Shown in pieces: positions 38,062 to 45,878 of a stretch of DNA of 53,219 bases. The stretch comes from a virus. The position numbers and the translations under genes are program-made. The stretch spans positions 1 to 53,219 of IMG/VR virus record IMGVR_UViG_3300021591_000002. One strand, 5' to 3'. Within the stretch, counting starts at the first letter, position 1, and every line of letters begins with the position of its first letter. Under the pieces are notes generated by a model. That model was not told the origin of the DNA and did no database searches. It was given only the letters and a program-made list of their open reading frames with translations.

Positions 38062-38247
38062 ATGAAATGGCTCGCAGGCAAAAAGACCTACATCACGATG
38101 GCTGCGGCGGTCCTGACCGCAATCGCCTCGCTCGCTAGCGGGGAGATCACCGTCGGCGAGTGCGTGGTGGCCATACTCGGCGCGCTCGGTGTGGCAAGCC
38201 TCCGTGCCGGCGTGGCCAAGGCGGAGAAGGCCGCGAAGAAGGAGTAG
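38062..38247 (+). CDS. Holin-like small membrane protein
   Basis: 61 aa. Two hydrophobic helices (residues about 10-27, Y-I-T-M-A-A-A-V-L-T-A-I-A-S-L; and 31-48, V-G-E-C-V-V-A-I-L-G-A-L-G-V-A), a short acidic turn between and a Lys-rich C-terminus. Typical of class II-style holins and of a common group of small phage membrane proteins. Located after the peptidase and lipoprotein. AAAAGGAGAAGCGCG precedes the ATG. Confidence 0.62.
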   Translation: MKWLAGKKTYITMAAAVLTAIASLASGEITVGECVVAILGALGVASLRAGVAKAEKAAKKE

Positions 38248-38250
38248 CGC

Positions 38251-38613
38251 ATGACGCTGAGCGCCGGCGACTTCAAGGTCAAGTGGGAAGCCGGCCGCCG
38301 GGGTGTTCAGTGGGCGGTCGTTACGCACGTGCCATCGGGTCGCACATTTCGCCTGAAGGCCGCGGCGTGTGTGACTCGCACCTGGCGATCTGAGGCAGAC
38401 AGGGATGCGTGGCTTCGCAAACACGCGCTCGCCTACTACAGCCGTATGACGCATGAAGAATTGCCTGACGGCATACGCGAAAGGCTCCTAGAGGAAGCCC
38501 GGCAGCGCCTGGAAGAGCTGAGGGCCGCCCGTGAGTTCTTCGAGGAGCTACGAGAGCGCTACCCGGAGTATTCGGACCGGATCCCTACTGTGACAATCAG
38601 CGGAGGTGAGTAG
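38251..38613 (+). CDS. Hypothetical protein
   Basis: 120 aa. Beta-rich N-terminal half (F-K-V-K-W-E-A-G; V-Q-W-A-V-V-T-H-V-P-S-G-R-T-F) and a charged coiled C-terminus (L-E-E-A-R-Q-R-L-E-E-L-R-A-A-R-E-F-F). GAAGGAGTAGCGC precedes the ATG. The stop overlaps the spike gene's GTG by one base. Function unknown. Confidence 0.6.
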   Translation: MTLSAGDFKVKWEAGRRGVQWAVVTHVPSGRTFRLKAAACVTRTWRSEADRDAWLRKHALAYYSRMTHEELPDGIRERLLEEARQRLEELRAAREFFEELRERYPEYSDRIPTVTISGGE

Positions 38614-40028
38614 TGGCAGACAAGGTTTTCGACAATCTCGGCAACGGCTCTGGCACGTGGGAAGACCCCACCGACTGGGACCCTGAAGGCGTCCCTGCCG
38701 ACGGCGACACCATCCGGATCAGCGCCGACTGTACCGTGAGTACAGATTACTCCGCGTTGACATTCTCGGACCTGGAGATTGACGCGGGCAAGACGTTGAC
38801 CGTCGCAAATGGCGGCGACATCCGCTTCGGTACCAATCCCGGTCACATTGCCGCCACAGGCAAGCTGCATATTGATACTGGCGGGAACATACGCTACACC
38901 GACACATACCTGGAAGTCGATGGCATCATCGAATTCGATGGCGGGGTATTCGAACTATACAGCACAGCTACGACAAGTACCTACATCTATATGCAGTATG
39001 ATAGTGCCATTACCGCGACGGCGAATGGCGGCACAGTACGGATGAACTGTGCGGCGGACGCAAAGTGTTATATCCGCGCCCGCACTGGTGGCGTAACCAT
39101 CGCTGGAAATCCGGCAGCGAGGCTCATCCTGGACTGCGGCAACGGGGTGGCCAAGGCGAATGGCATACAAGGATATGAGTCGTATTCAGCACCCGCGCAA
39201 CTCTCGCATCTTGAGATTCGGGATGCTTATATCGGCGTGAAGCTCGGCAGAACTAATTGTGCGACGATCACTGATTGCCTAATCCACGGATGTCAGTATT
39301 GTGGCCTGTTCTGTGACGGAGGCCCGGCATGTCTGGTGCGTGATTGCGTTATCTATGATTGCTATGTGGGCATGTATGGCCACTTCGCTTCTTGTCTGTC
39401 GGCCGTTAATATTGTGTTGGGCGAGACAGAAGACGAAACACCCGCGCCTAATGACTATGATGTCTCTGTAAAGTATATGGGCAACACCATGGTCTTTTAT
39501 AATTGCAAGTTTTCTAGCCCCGTGCCAGTTAGAATAGAGACGACGTACAATCAATGGAGCGGGCGACACTGCGGCATGATTTCAAATGCTCATGATCAGG
39601 ACAAGGAGGCCTTTAAGCGCTGGATAGGCCCGGGGCATACTCTTGAGAGCGAGTTTAGCATCACGCACGGAGGTAGCCGCCAGTCTTTAAAGATGACCAC
39701 AAGCAGTAAGGCGGGCGCTGATGAGCGGCGTCGCGCCGACTTCACCCTGGCCACATGGCCAGCCACCCACGGCGACACGCTGGATGTCAGCCTGTATGTT
39801 CGCGGCCAGGCGGGCGACAAGATCAAACTCATAGTTGATCCCGAAGGCCACTACGGCACCACGCAGAGTACAGAGCACACCCAGAGCGTTAGCGATGCGT
39901 GGGAGAAGGTCAGCGTGCCAACCTACACCGTGAACACCAACCCAGGCGAGAAGATGGGCATCCCAATCGTGGTGCGGTGCGAGGAGCCGTTAAAAACCTG
40001 GTATCTCGATACCCTGGAGGTCAACTGA
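38613..40028 (+). CDS. Beta-helix tail spike
   Basis: 471 aa from the GTG at 38613 (GGAGGTGAGTA upstream). Residues about 40-290 show the short repeating turns of a right-handed beta-helix (G-D-T-I-R-I-S; L-E-I-D-A-G-K-T-L-T-V; I-E-F-D-G-G-V-F-E-L). A Cys-rich run (about 213-251, eight Cys) interrupts it. Residues about 350-470 look like a jelly-roll carbohydrate-binding end (L-D-V-S-L-Y-V-R-G; I-P-I-V-V-R-C). It probably binds or cuts host surface glycans; no catalytic acid pair can be assigned. Confidence 0.68.
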   Translation: MADKVFDNLGNGSGTWEDPTDWDPEGVPADGDTIRISADCTVSTDYSALTFSDLEIDAGKTLTVANGGDIRFGTNPGHIAATGKLHIDTGGNIRYTDTYLEVDGIIEFDGGVFELYSTATTSTYIYMQYDSAITATANGGTVRMNCAADAKCYIRARTGGVTIAGNPAARLILDCGNGVAKANGIQGYESYSAPAQLSHLEIRDAYIGVKLGRTNCATITDCLIHGCQYCGLFCDGGPACLVRDCVIYDCYVGMYGHFASCLSAVNIVLGETEDETPAPNDYDVSVKYMGNTMVFYNCKFSSPVPVRIETTYNQWSGRHCGMISNAHDQDKEAFKRWIGPGHTLESEFSITHGGSRQSLKMTTSSKAGADERRRADFTLATWPATHGDTLDVSLYVRGQAGDKIKLIVDPEGHYGTTQSTEHTQSVSDAWEKVSVPTYTVNTNPGEKMGIPIVVRCEEPLKTWYLDTLEVN

Positions 40029-40219
40029 TGCCCACGCAGGTGACGTTTGACTATGGTGCCTATGACGGGCGGCCAGTGATCGACGAAACGCCGCAAGACA
40101 CGGAGAGTCTTGACTATGGCGCCTATGATGGCGTGCCGGTAGTCTATCCCCAAGAGACAGCCCCGCCGACGGGCGTCGCCCCGCAGTTCATGCACTACGC
40201 GCGCTTGAGGAGAGCGTGA
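40028..40219 (+). CDS. Small protein with duplicated DYGAYDG motif
   Basis: 63 aa from the ATG at 40028 (TGATG overlap; CTGGAGGTCAAC upstream). D-Y-G-A-Y-D-G stands at residues 8-14 and 29-35, each followed by x-P-V. The two 21-residue units look like a tiny tandem repeat. It lies between spike and fibre genes and is probably a virion or fibre accessory. Confidence 0.6.
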   Translation: MPTQVTFDYGAYDGRPVIDETPQDTESLDYGAYDGVPVVYPQETAPPTGVAPQFMHYARLRRA

Positions 40220-40220
40220 G

Positions 40221-41855
40221 ATGCTCTTTCTGAAACAGAACACCGCAGCAACCATCATCATCGGCCCGATGGTTAGTGATAGCGATGGATACACGCCAGA
40301 GACCGGCCTTACCATCTCGCAGGCCGACGTGCGCCTGAGCAAGAATGGCGGAGCGTTCGCCCAGAAGAATGACAGCAACGCTTGCACACACATGGAGAAC
40401 GGCTACTACTCCTGTCAGCTCGACGCCACCGACACGAATACCCTGGGGCGGCTTGTGGTGGCGGTGAGCGAGAGCGGCGCGCTGCCGGTGTGGAAGGAGT
40501 TCATGGTCATCCCCGCCAACGTGTATGACAGCCTGGTGGGCGGCAGCGACAAGCTCCAGACCGACGCCGTGGAGATCAGCGGCAGCAGCGCGGCGGCCGA
40601 TGCCGTTGAAAGCAACATTGGCAATCTCGACGCCGCGGTCTCCGGTGTGAAGAACCAGACAGACAAGTTGACCTTCGACGCGAGCAACCGCGTGGCGGCC
40701 GACGCGCGGGCCATCAGCGCTTCGACAGCGGCGGCAGATGCGCTTGAGGCCAACATTAGCAATCTTGATGAGGCCAGTTCCACACTGCTCTCTGCGATCT
40801 TCAACATCGGCGTGGCGGCGGCCAGCGCGGCTAAGGTGGCCGAGGGCCGCGCCATCACCAGCGGCACCGAGACCGGCACCTACGAGAACACTTACGCGCT
40901 CGATGAAACCTACCACGTCATCACGGCGGACGGCGGTGAGATCGACCTCTACTATGACTTCACGCTCAGCGACGACTCGGTGCCCGTGGCGGCGCATGTC
41001 AAGGGCCGCCTCCACGAGGGCAGCACCCCTGGCGGCGGGGACAGCGTGGACATCTACGTCTATGACTGGACTACCAGCAGCTGGGAGCAAGTGGTCCCAC
41101 CGCTCGGCGGCTTCGTGGGCGTGGCCAACAGCGACAGCGATGACGATGAAGTCCGCGTGATTCCGCTCTTCCCGCGCCACAAGGACAGCTCCACGAACAA
41201 GGTCCGCGTGCGGTTCGCCGGTAGCTCCCTTGAGGCGAACACGGCGCTCTACGTTGATCAGATTTACCTGACCCACACGGCGGTCCTCTCCTACAGCGGC
41301 ATTGCAAGCTCCATCCTGGCGACGCCAGCCAACAAGCTGAAGACCGACAGCGACGGCTACGCGCAGGCCGACGCGGTGAAGATCAGCGGGAGCGAGGCTG
41401 CTGCGAACAGCGTAGAGGCGAATATTGGGAATCTTGACGTAGCTGTGTCTAGCCGCAGTACGTTCGATCCCAGCTCTGATAAAGTGGACGTTGGTAAGTG
41501 GGCGGGCGCGTCCGTAGCCACGGGTACAACTAGCGGGATGCCGAAGGTGGACATCCATGCCATCAACGACAATATAAGCGCCGCCGACACCCTTGAAAGC
41601 AACGTCAGCAATATGGACGCCAAGGTGTCCGAGATCAAGGCGCAGACCGATAAGCTTCGATTTGAAGACAACGACGTGAAGGCCACGCTTGATGGCGAGA
41701 AGGTGAATCTGAACGATAACCAGGCCACGGTAACCATCGGCACGGTCAACGCCCTGGGGAATCAAGCGAAGACGGACGTGAAGGGGCAATGCGGTCAAGC
41801 GCTGGGGGATTACGGCGCGGCAAAGGCATCTGATGTGCAGGTTATTGTGCCATGA
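40221..41855 (+). CDS. Tail fibre with repeated helical units
   Basis: 544 aa. Residues 1-110 form the beta-rich attachment-type domain common in phage fibres (L-F-L-K-Q-N-T-A; G-Y-Y-S-C-Q-L-D; F-M-V-I-P-A-N-V-Y-D). Four related units follow at about 117-141, 162-186, 386-410 and 444-470, of the form S-x-S-x-A-A-x5-E-x-N-I-x-N-L-D-x-x-V-S. Between them (about 205-355) is a jelly-roll-like domain. The repeats should form a trimeric coiled stalk. Confidence 0.7.
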   Translation: MLFLKQNTAATIIIGPMVSDSDGYTPETGLTISQADVRLSKNGGAFAQKNDSNACTHMENGYYSCQLDATDTNTLGRLVVAVSESGALPVWKEFMVIPANVYDSLVGGSDKLQTDAVEISGSSAAADAVESNIGNLDAAVSGVKNQTDKLTFDASNRVAADARAISASTAAADALEANISNLDEASSTLLSAIFNIGVAAASAAKVAEGRAITSGTETGTYENTYALDETYHVITADGGEIDLYYDFTLSDDSVPVAAHVKGRLHEGSTPGGGDSVDIYVYDWTTSSWEQVVPPLGGFVGVANSDSDDDEVRVIPLFPRHKDSSTNKVRVRFAGSSLEANTALYVDQIYLTHTAVLSYSGIASSILATPANKLKTDSDGYAQADAVKISGSEAAANSVEANIGNLDVAVSSRSTFDPSSDKVDVGKWAGASVATGTTSGMPKVDIHAINDNISAADTLESNVSNMDAKVSEIKAQTDKLRFEDNDVKATLDGEKVNLNDNQATVTIGTVNALGNQAKTDVKGQCGQALGDYGAAKASDVQVIVP

Positions 41856-42688
41856 TTGTGTATCATCGGGCCTGCCAGCAATACAGCAACGGCGCCTGGT
41901 CTGCGCTGACGCCACTGTCTATCTCTGCCGAGACATTCACGCTTTCCGGCACGAGCATTGAATCCCTCTCCGCATCATATGATTCGTCTGCCGGGCGCTA
42001 TTATGTGCAAACCACGGATGTGCAGTATGTTAGCGGGCAAACATACGAGATTAGGTGGAGTGTAACGCTCGCGTCGGGGACATACGCAGTCTCTGATTAT
42101 TTTGTCCATCGGCAACCGTCTGGGGCAGGGAGCCCGCCAGAGGCGCCCACCGTCCGCGTACTGGAGACGCATGTCGGCTACGCTACTTTATATGTCGCGG
42201 AGCCAGCAGACCCCGACGATGATTATAGCCATTCGATTATATACGTCACAGGACGCGATGGCACCTTTGGTTCGTACACCGCCCTTCCCGGCGCGCATGT
42301 GCAAGTATTTGGCGCGGCGGGCGTGGAGCATTTTGCGACGGCCGTGGCAGTCGATTCTGAGGGTAACAAGAGTGCCCCATCGCCGGTGGTAACGTTTGTG
42401 CCGCTTCAGGAGGAGGACGATTCCGCCGGCGAGATGCCAATCACTGTCCGGTGGTATGTAGATGAAGAGGGAGAACATGCCTTTTCGCCGGGCTACATAA
42501 ATACGGGGAGGCACGGGATACAAACGATAGGTTCTACCCTCGCGCCTATAGCGCGTGGACGCGGACTGCGCGTCAGGCTTGAGTGTAGATATCCGGTGCA
42601 CCCCAAGGTCCGTAGGATAATGCTCATGTTTACCGCGCCGGTACGGCGTCCCCCGGAAGGCGTGCACACGAAGGCGAAAGAGCGATGA
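41852..42688 (+). CDS. Tail/fibre protein with Fn3-like domain
   Basis: 278 aa. Beta-rich throughout; residues about 90-185 have the pattern of an Fn3-like sandwich (P-T-V-R-V-L-E-T-H-V-G-Y-A-T-L-Y-V; F-A-T-A-V-A-V-D-S-E-G-N-K-S-A-P-S). The last part (R-G-R-G-L-R-V-R-L-E-C-R) is basic. ATGA overlaps on both sides link it with the fibre and the His-rich protein. Confidence 0.62.
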   Translation: MIVYHRACQQYSNGAWSALTPLSISAETFTLSGTSIESLSASYDSSAGRYYVQTTDVQYVSGQTYEIRWSVTLASGTYAVSDYFVHRQPSGAGSPPEAPTVRVLETHVGYATLYVAEPADPDDDYSHSIIYVTGRDGTFGSYTALPGAHVQVFGAAGVEHFATAVAVDSEGNKSAPSPVVTFVPLQEEDDSAGEMPITVRWYVDEEGEHAFSPGYINTGRHGIQTIGSTLAPIARGRGLRVRLECRYPVHPKVRRIMLMFTAPVRRPPEGVHTKAKER

Positions 42689-43905
42689 CCGTACAGGAAG
42701 CGCTCAAGGCCCTTGGTGGCTGGAGTCCTGATAGTTGGTGTTTAGAAGGAATGCCGCCCGAGACACGGGAGGCGCTGCGGGCGCTTTCGGGATTCCTTCA
42801 TAACATCTTGCCGCGGGCCATTCAGCAGGTCATAGACTCTACATTAGCTTCCAGCAGCGGGGACAGTCTCGATCAACTGGTCGGCGATGGTGCCTTTATA
42901 AAGGTGATAAGAAACCGGCAGGCTAATGACTTCGTGCCCGCCAAGGGGCTTCCTTCGTATCCCGGAAGCGGCATCATTGTGGCGCACGGTAACCCTGCGC
43001 CGTCGTGGGTCGGTGGCAACACGTCAACGCACATGCTTGGCAACGTGGCGGGTAAGTGCGTCGTCGGCGTGCGCGTAGATGATGCGGATCACGTGAAGGG
43101 CGTAGAGCTTGGCCCGCTGTCCAGCGCCAATGTGATCCCTGCCGTTGCGGTATCGGATTATGACAAGAATGCCGATCCGCCCACAGTATATGTGCAGCTG
43201 CTTCAAAGTTGGACGGGCACGCCTTACGGCGACACCAAGACGTGCGTGCTACCGTATGGCGGAAGCTTTTACCCCAATGTTCGGACGGGCGATATCATTG
43301 CGGTAACGGAAGATGGTGTTATAGAAGAATATGATCTCATAGCGCTTGCTGGGCATCTGGATCTTCATATTGGCGCTGTCATACACACGACGTTAACGGG
43401 CGATTTACGGGCGGGGTGGCAGCAATTTGCAGAAAGCCGATATCTTATCGGCTACCCCAAGTCTGGCCGTGATATGCTCAGCGAGGGCGGCTCCGAAACA
43501 CACACACATGAGCCGCATGACAAGTATATTTGGCAGCATTACCACACGGTCAGCGCCCACACGCACGCCATTAGTGGGTCCGACTTGTATTCTGCCCTTG
43601 CCCATGTGCATGACATGACGCACGCGCATGGGTATAATGGGTGGTCGCAAATCGATCCTATGGCATTTACGGGCACTGGCTTTGACTGGGTGATACATTG
43701 GAATTCCAACTATGACCCGCCCACCACGGATACGTACAATGGTGATACGGGCGACGCGAAGTGGAGTAGCGCAGGGGATATTTCCACAGGCAGCGGCGGA
43801 GGCGGAAACACATCAACATGGGAGCCGAGCGCGGACGTAGAACACAGCGAGGAGTCACACGAGTATCTGGACGTCGTGGTGCGCCACATAATGCGCGTTG
43901 ATTGA
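42685..43905 (+). CDS. His-rich short tail fibre / collar-like protein
   Basis: 406 aa. A run with many His-x-His pairs lies at 273-315 (T-H-T-H-E-P-H; Q-H-Y-H-T-V-S-A-H-T-H-A; A-H-V-H-D-M-T-H-A-H), like the metal-coordinating tips of T4 gp12 and gp37 and of phage collar domains. The C-terminal part is Gly/Ser/Asp-rich. It is probably a trimer folded around iron or zinc and involved in host binding. Confidence 0.68.
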   Translation: MTVQEALKALGGWSPDSWCLEGMPPETREALRALSGFLHNILPRAIQQVIDSTLASSSGDSLDQLVGDGAFIKVIRNRQANDFVPAKGLPSYPGSGIIVAHGNPAPSWVGGNTSTHMLGNVAGKCVVGVRVDDADHVKGVELGPLSSANVIPAVAVSDYDKNADPPTVYVQLLQSWTGTPYGDTKTCVLPYGGSFYPNVRTGDIIAVTEDGVIEEYDLIALAGHLDLHIGAVIHTTLTGDLRAGWQQFAESRYLIGYPKSGRDMLSEGGSETHTHEPHDKYIWQHYHTVSAHTHAISGSDLYSALAHVHDMTHAHGYNGWSQIDPMAFTGTGFDWVIHWNSNYDPPTTDTYNGDTGDAKWSSAGDISTGSGGGGNTSTWEPSADVEHSEESHEYLDVVVRHIMRVD

Positions 43906-44459
43906 TGCTGTACAGATGGGAGAAATACGAGCTTGTGGTGCTGTCCGCGCAGGCGCAACCATCATCGCATTATATAGTTGTGCCGGGCAACCGCTATATC
44001 TACGCGCGTATGCTATGCGAGGTCGCGCAAACAAGGAAAGATGGGCGCGTCATGGCTGTGATGCCAAGCGAGCGATCCGCGAAAAGGCTAGATAAGTGGC
44101 TTAAGCATGAAGACATACACTTGCGGAAGCTGGCCAACGTGCGGACGCTACCGCCAGATGCGTCCCTACGTGGGCACATTCAATACATTTATGGCAATAT
44201 TGAGGACGAGGTTGACAAGCTAGTACTGGGCGGTTATCCTAATTGTGGTTACTTGCTGTATGCCGGTAGCTATACGAGCTTTGTGGGTATGTACTGCGCG
44301 CTGGAACCGCTACTTGCGGCTGGCGCGGTCATAGTGCTGCCCGATATGCGAACGGATCGTGCTCGGGGCGCGATTGTGCGCGCGGCCGGCGTGCTCGGGC
44401 TTCCGTTGATATTCCTTGGGCAAGTGGCGCTTATGAATAGGGCGCGAAGATGGCGATAG
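43905..44459 (+). CDS. Hypothetical protein
   Basis: 184 aa from the ATG at 43905 (TGATG overlap). Alpha/beta: L-V-V-L-S-A-Q-A; M-A-V-M-P-S-E-R-S-A-K-R-L-D; G-A-V-I-V-L-P-D-M-R; L-P-L-I-F-L-G. The arrangement of strands suggests a Rossmann-like domain, but no nucleotide-binding motif is clear. Lies between fibre genes and internal-protein genes. Confidence 0.6.
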   Translation: MLYRWEKYELVVLSAQAQPSSHYIVVPGNRYIYARMLCEVAQTRKDGRVMAVMPSERSAKRLDKWLKHEDIHLRKLANVRTLPPDASLRGHIQYIYGNIEDEVDKLVLGGYPNCGYLLYAGSYTSFVGMYCALEPLLAAGAVIVLPDMRTDRARGAIVRAAGVLGLPLIFLGQVALMNRARRWR

Positions 44460-45508
44460 AAGATTACCTTTCCGATTATTGGCAAAAGTGGCGCTCGTAC
44501 AGGCGTAAGTACGAGCCGCGCGCCGCCTCGTCCGGTGGCGTCCTTCCGCCGTTGCCGAGTGTTTCCACACAACAGCCGGCGACGCCAGGGCCACAGCCAC
44601 TTGTACCGGAGGCTGTGCCGAAGCCGCATTGGAGCGCACCAATATACCCTCCCCCGATTGATCCGCTTCTTGGGCAGCAATTATATCAGCCTAAATCGAT
44701 AACCCTTCTTCGCAAGCAACAGGCGGCCAGGGCCGGGGCACAGGCCGGCTCCCCGATTAATGTCAAGGATATCTATGATGTCCTTCCGCTGAATTTGTAC
44801 TGGTCCGACGTGGCGGCACAGCGCTACATGGAGGCCAAGCGAGAAGATACGCGTAACCAATTGATGCAGGCGCTGTTACAATCGCTATCTCCCGGTGCTT
44901 GGCGTCTTTCTGACGTTGGGTCGGCGTACTGGAAAGCGCAGGCCGATGAACGCCTGGCCCGGTTGAACACAATCGCGCAGACGCAAAAGCAACGAATCGA
45001 AGAGATGTATCGGTCCGGGCGTCTTAGCGCACCGGCTTACCGTCGGATGCTTGAGGAAATTGAGCTACGTAGAGCGCTAGAGGCGGGGCGCATCCAGGAG
45101 CAGCTCGCCGCAGAGCGTGAGCGTGCTGCAATGCAATGGGCGGCGCGTAGGACGCAAGGCTTGCTTGGTGCATACGGCGCTGTGCCGCGCGACAGATTGC
45201 GCTTGCCGTATCCGCCCGTCGCCGAGAAAGAACGCAAGATAAGGGACGTTGTACCGACCTTCTTGTCGCGCGGAAAGAAAAAGAAGAGTAAGGCGGAGTT
45301 GGCGGAAGAAATACAGGAAATGTTCCCTGGCGCTGAGAGCATCCGGGACCTGTCGATTGACGACTGGCAAAAGCTAGTCAATCGCTACCAGGGCGACCCC
45401 GAGGCCCAAATATATCTGCGCCAGCTATTCGAAAGATTGTATAAGGGCAAGCGCATGCAGCGCAACCCGCAGACAGGGCAATGGGAGCCAGAGGAATTAC
45501 CGGAGTAA
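44450..45508 (+). CDS. Probable internal virion protein
   Basis: 352 aa. Pro-rich first third (P-A-T-P-G-P-Q-P-L-V-P-E), a short Y-Q-P-K-S-I-T-L-L-R-K-Q-Q segment, then long charged helices (E-L-R-R-A-L-E-A-G-R-I-Q-E-Q-L-A-A-E-R-E-R). With the next three genes it forms a late block of Pro/Ala-rich, helical proteins after the fibres, as in podoviruses with ejected internal proteins. Inference from place and composition only. Confidence 0.58.
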   Translation: MAIEDYLSDYWQKWRSYRRKYEPRAASSGGVLPPLPSVSTQQPATPGPQPLVPEAVPKPHWSAPIYPPPIDPLLGQQLYQPKSITLLRKQQAARAGAQAGSPINVKDIYDVLPLNLYWSDVAAQRYMEAKREDTRNQLMQALLQSLSPGAWRLSDVGSAYWKAQADERLARLNTIAQTQKQRIEEMYRSGRLSAPAYRRMLEEIELRRALEAGRIQEQLAAERERAAMQWAARRTQGLLGAYGAVPRDRLRLPYPPVAEKERKIRDVVPTFLSRGKKKKSKAELAEEIQEMFPGAESIRDLSIDDWQKLVNRYQGDPEAQIYLRQLFERLYKGKRMQRNPQTGQWEPEELPE

Positions 45509-45512
45509 CGGC

Positions 45513-45878
45513 ATGCCGTTCAAAAGTAAGGCACAGCTACGCAAGTTCGCCGCGATGGAGCGGCGCGGAGAAATACCCAAGGGCACGTTCAAGCGGTGGC
45601 TTGAGGAGACGCCAAACGTCAAGAAATTGCCAGAGAGGGCGAACAAAATGGCCAAGAAGAAAAGCGATAACAAGTTCCTGGCGGGCGCCATCAAGCGGCA
45701 CGGGTGGCTTCGACGCACGGCGAAACGGCTTGGCATGACCGTCTTGCAGGCTGCCAAGCATATCGTTGCGTCGTATCGCCAGCGCAAGGGCAAATGGACG
45801 CTTGATGATTTCAAGGCGGCCAACCTTTACCTCAAGGTGCTGCGCAAGGTTCACCAAAAGAAAAAGGCCGGCAAATGA
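45513..45878 (+). CDS. Small basic protein with SKAQ-type N-terminus
   Basis: 121 aa. The opening P-F-K-S-K-A-Q-L-R-K-F, then G-E-I-P-K-G-T-F-K-R-W and E-E-T-P-N-V-K-K-L-P-E-R, is a short element recurring in phage proteins near late structural genes. The rest is helical and Lys-rich (W-L-R-R-T-A-K-R-L-G-M-T). It may bind DNA or join the ejection set. GGAGTAACGGC precedes the ATG. Confidence 0.65.
   Translation: MPFKSKAQLRKFAAMERRGEIPKGTFKRWLEETPNVKKLPERANKMAKKKSDNKFLAGAIKRHGWLRRTAKRLGMTVLQAAKHIVASYRQRKGKWTLDDFKAANLYLKVLRKVHQKKKAGK

Noticed and set aside
37983-38138. Possible 51-codon gene between the small basic protein and the holin-like gene
   Set aside because: Weak start signal and long overlap with the well-supported membrane-protein gene at 38062. 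It is kept out, although it would fill an 80-base gap.
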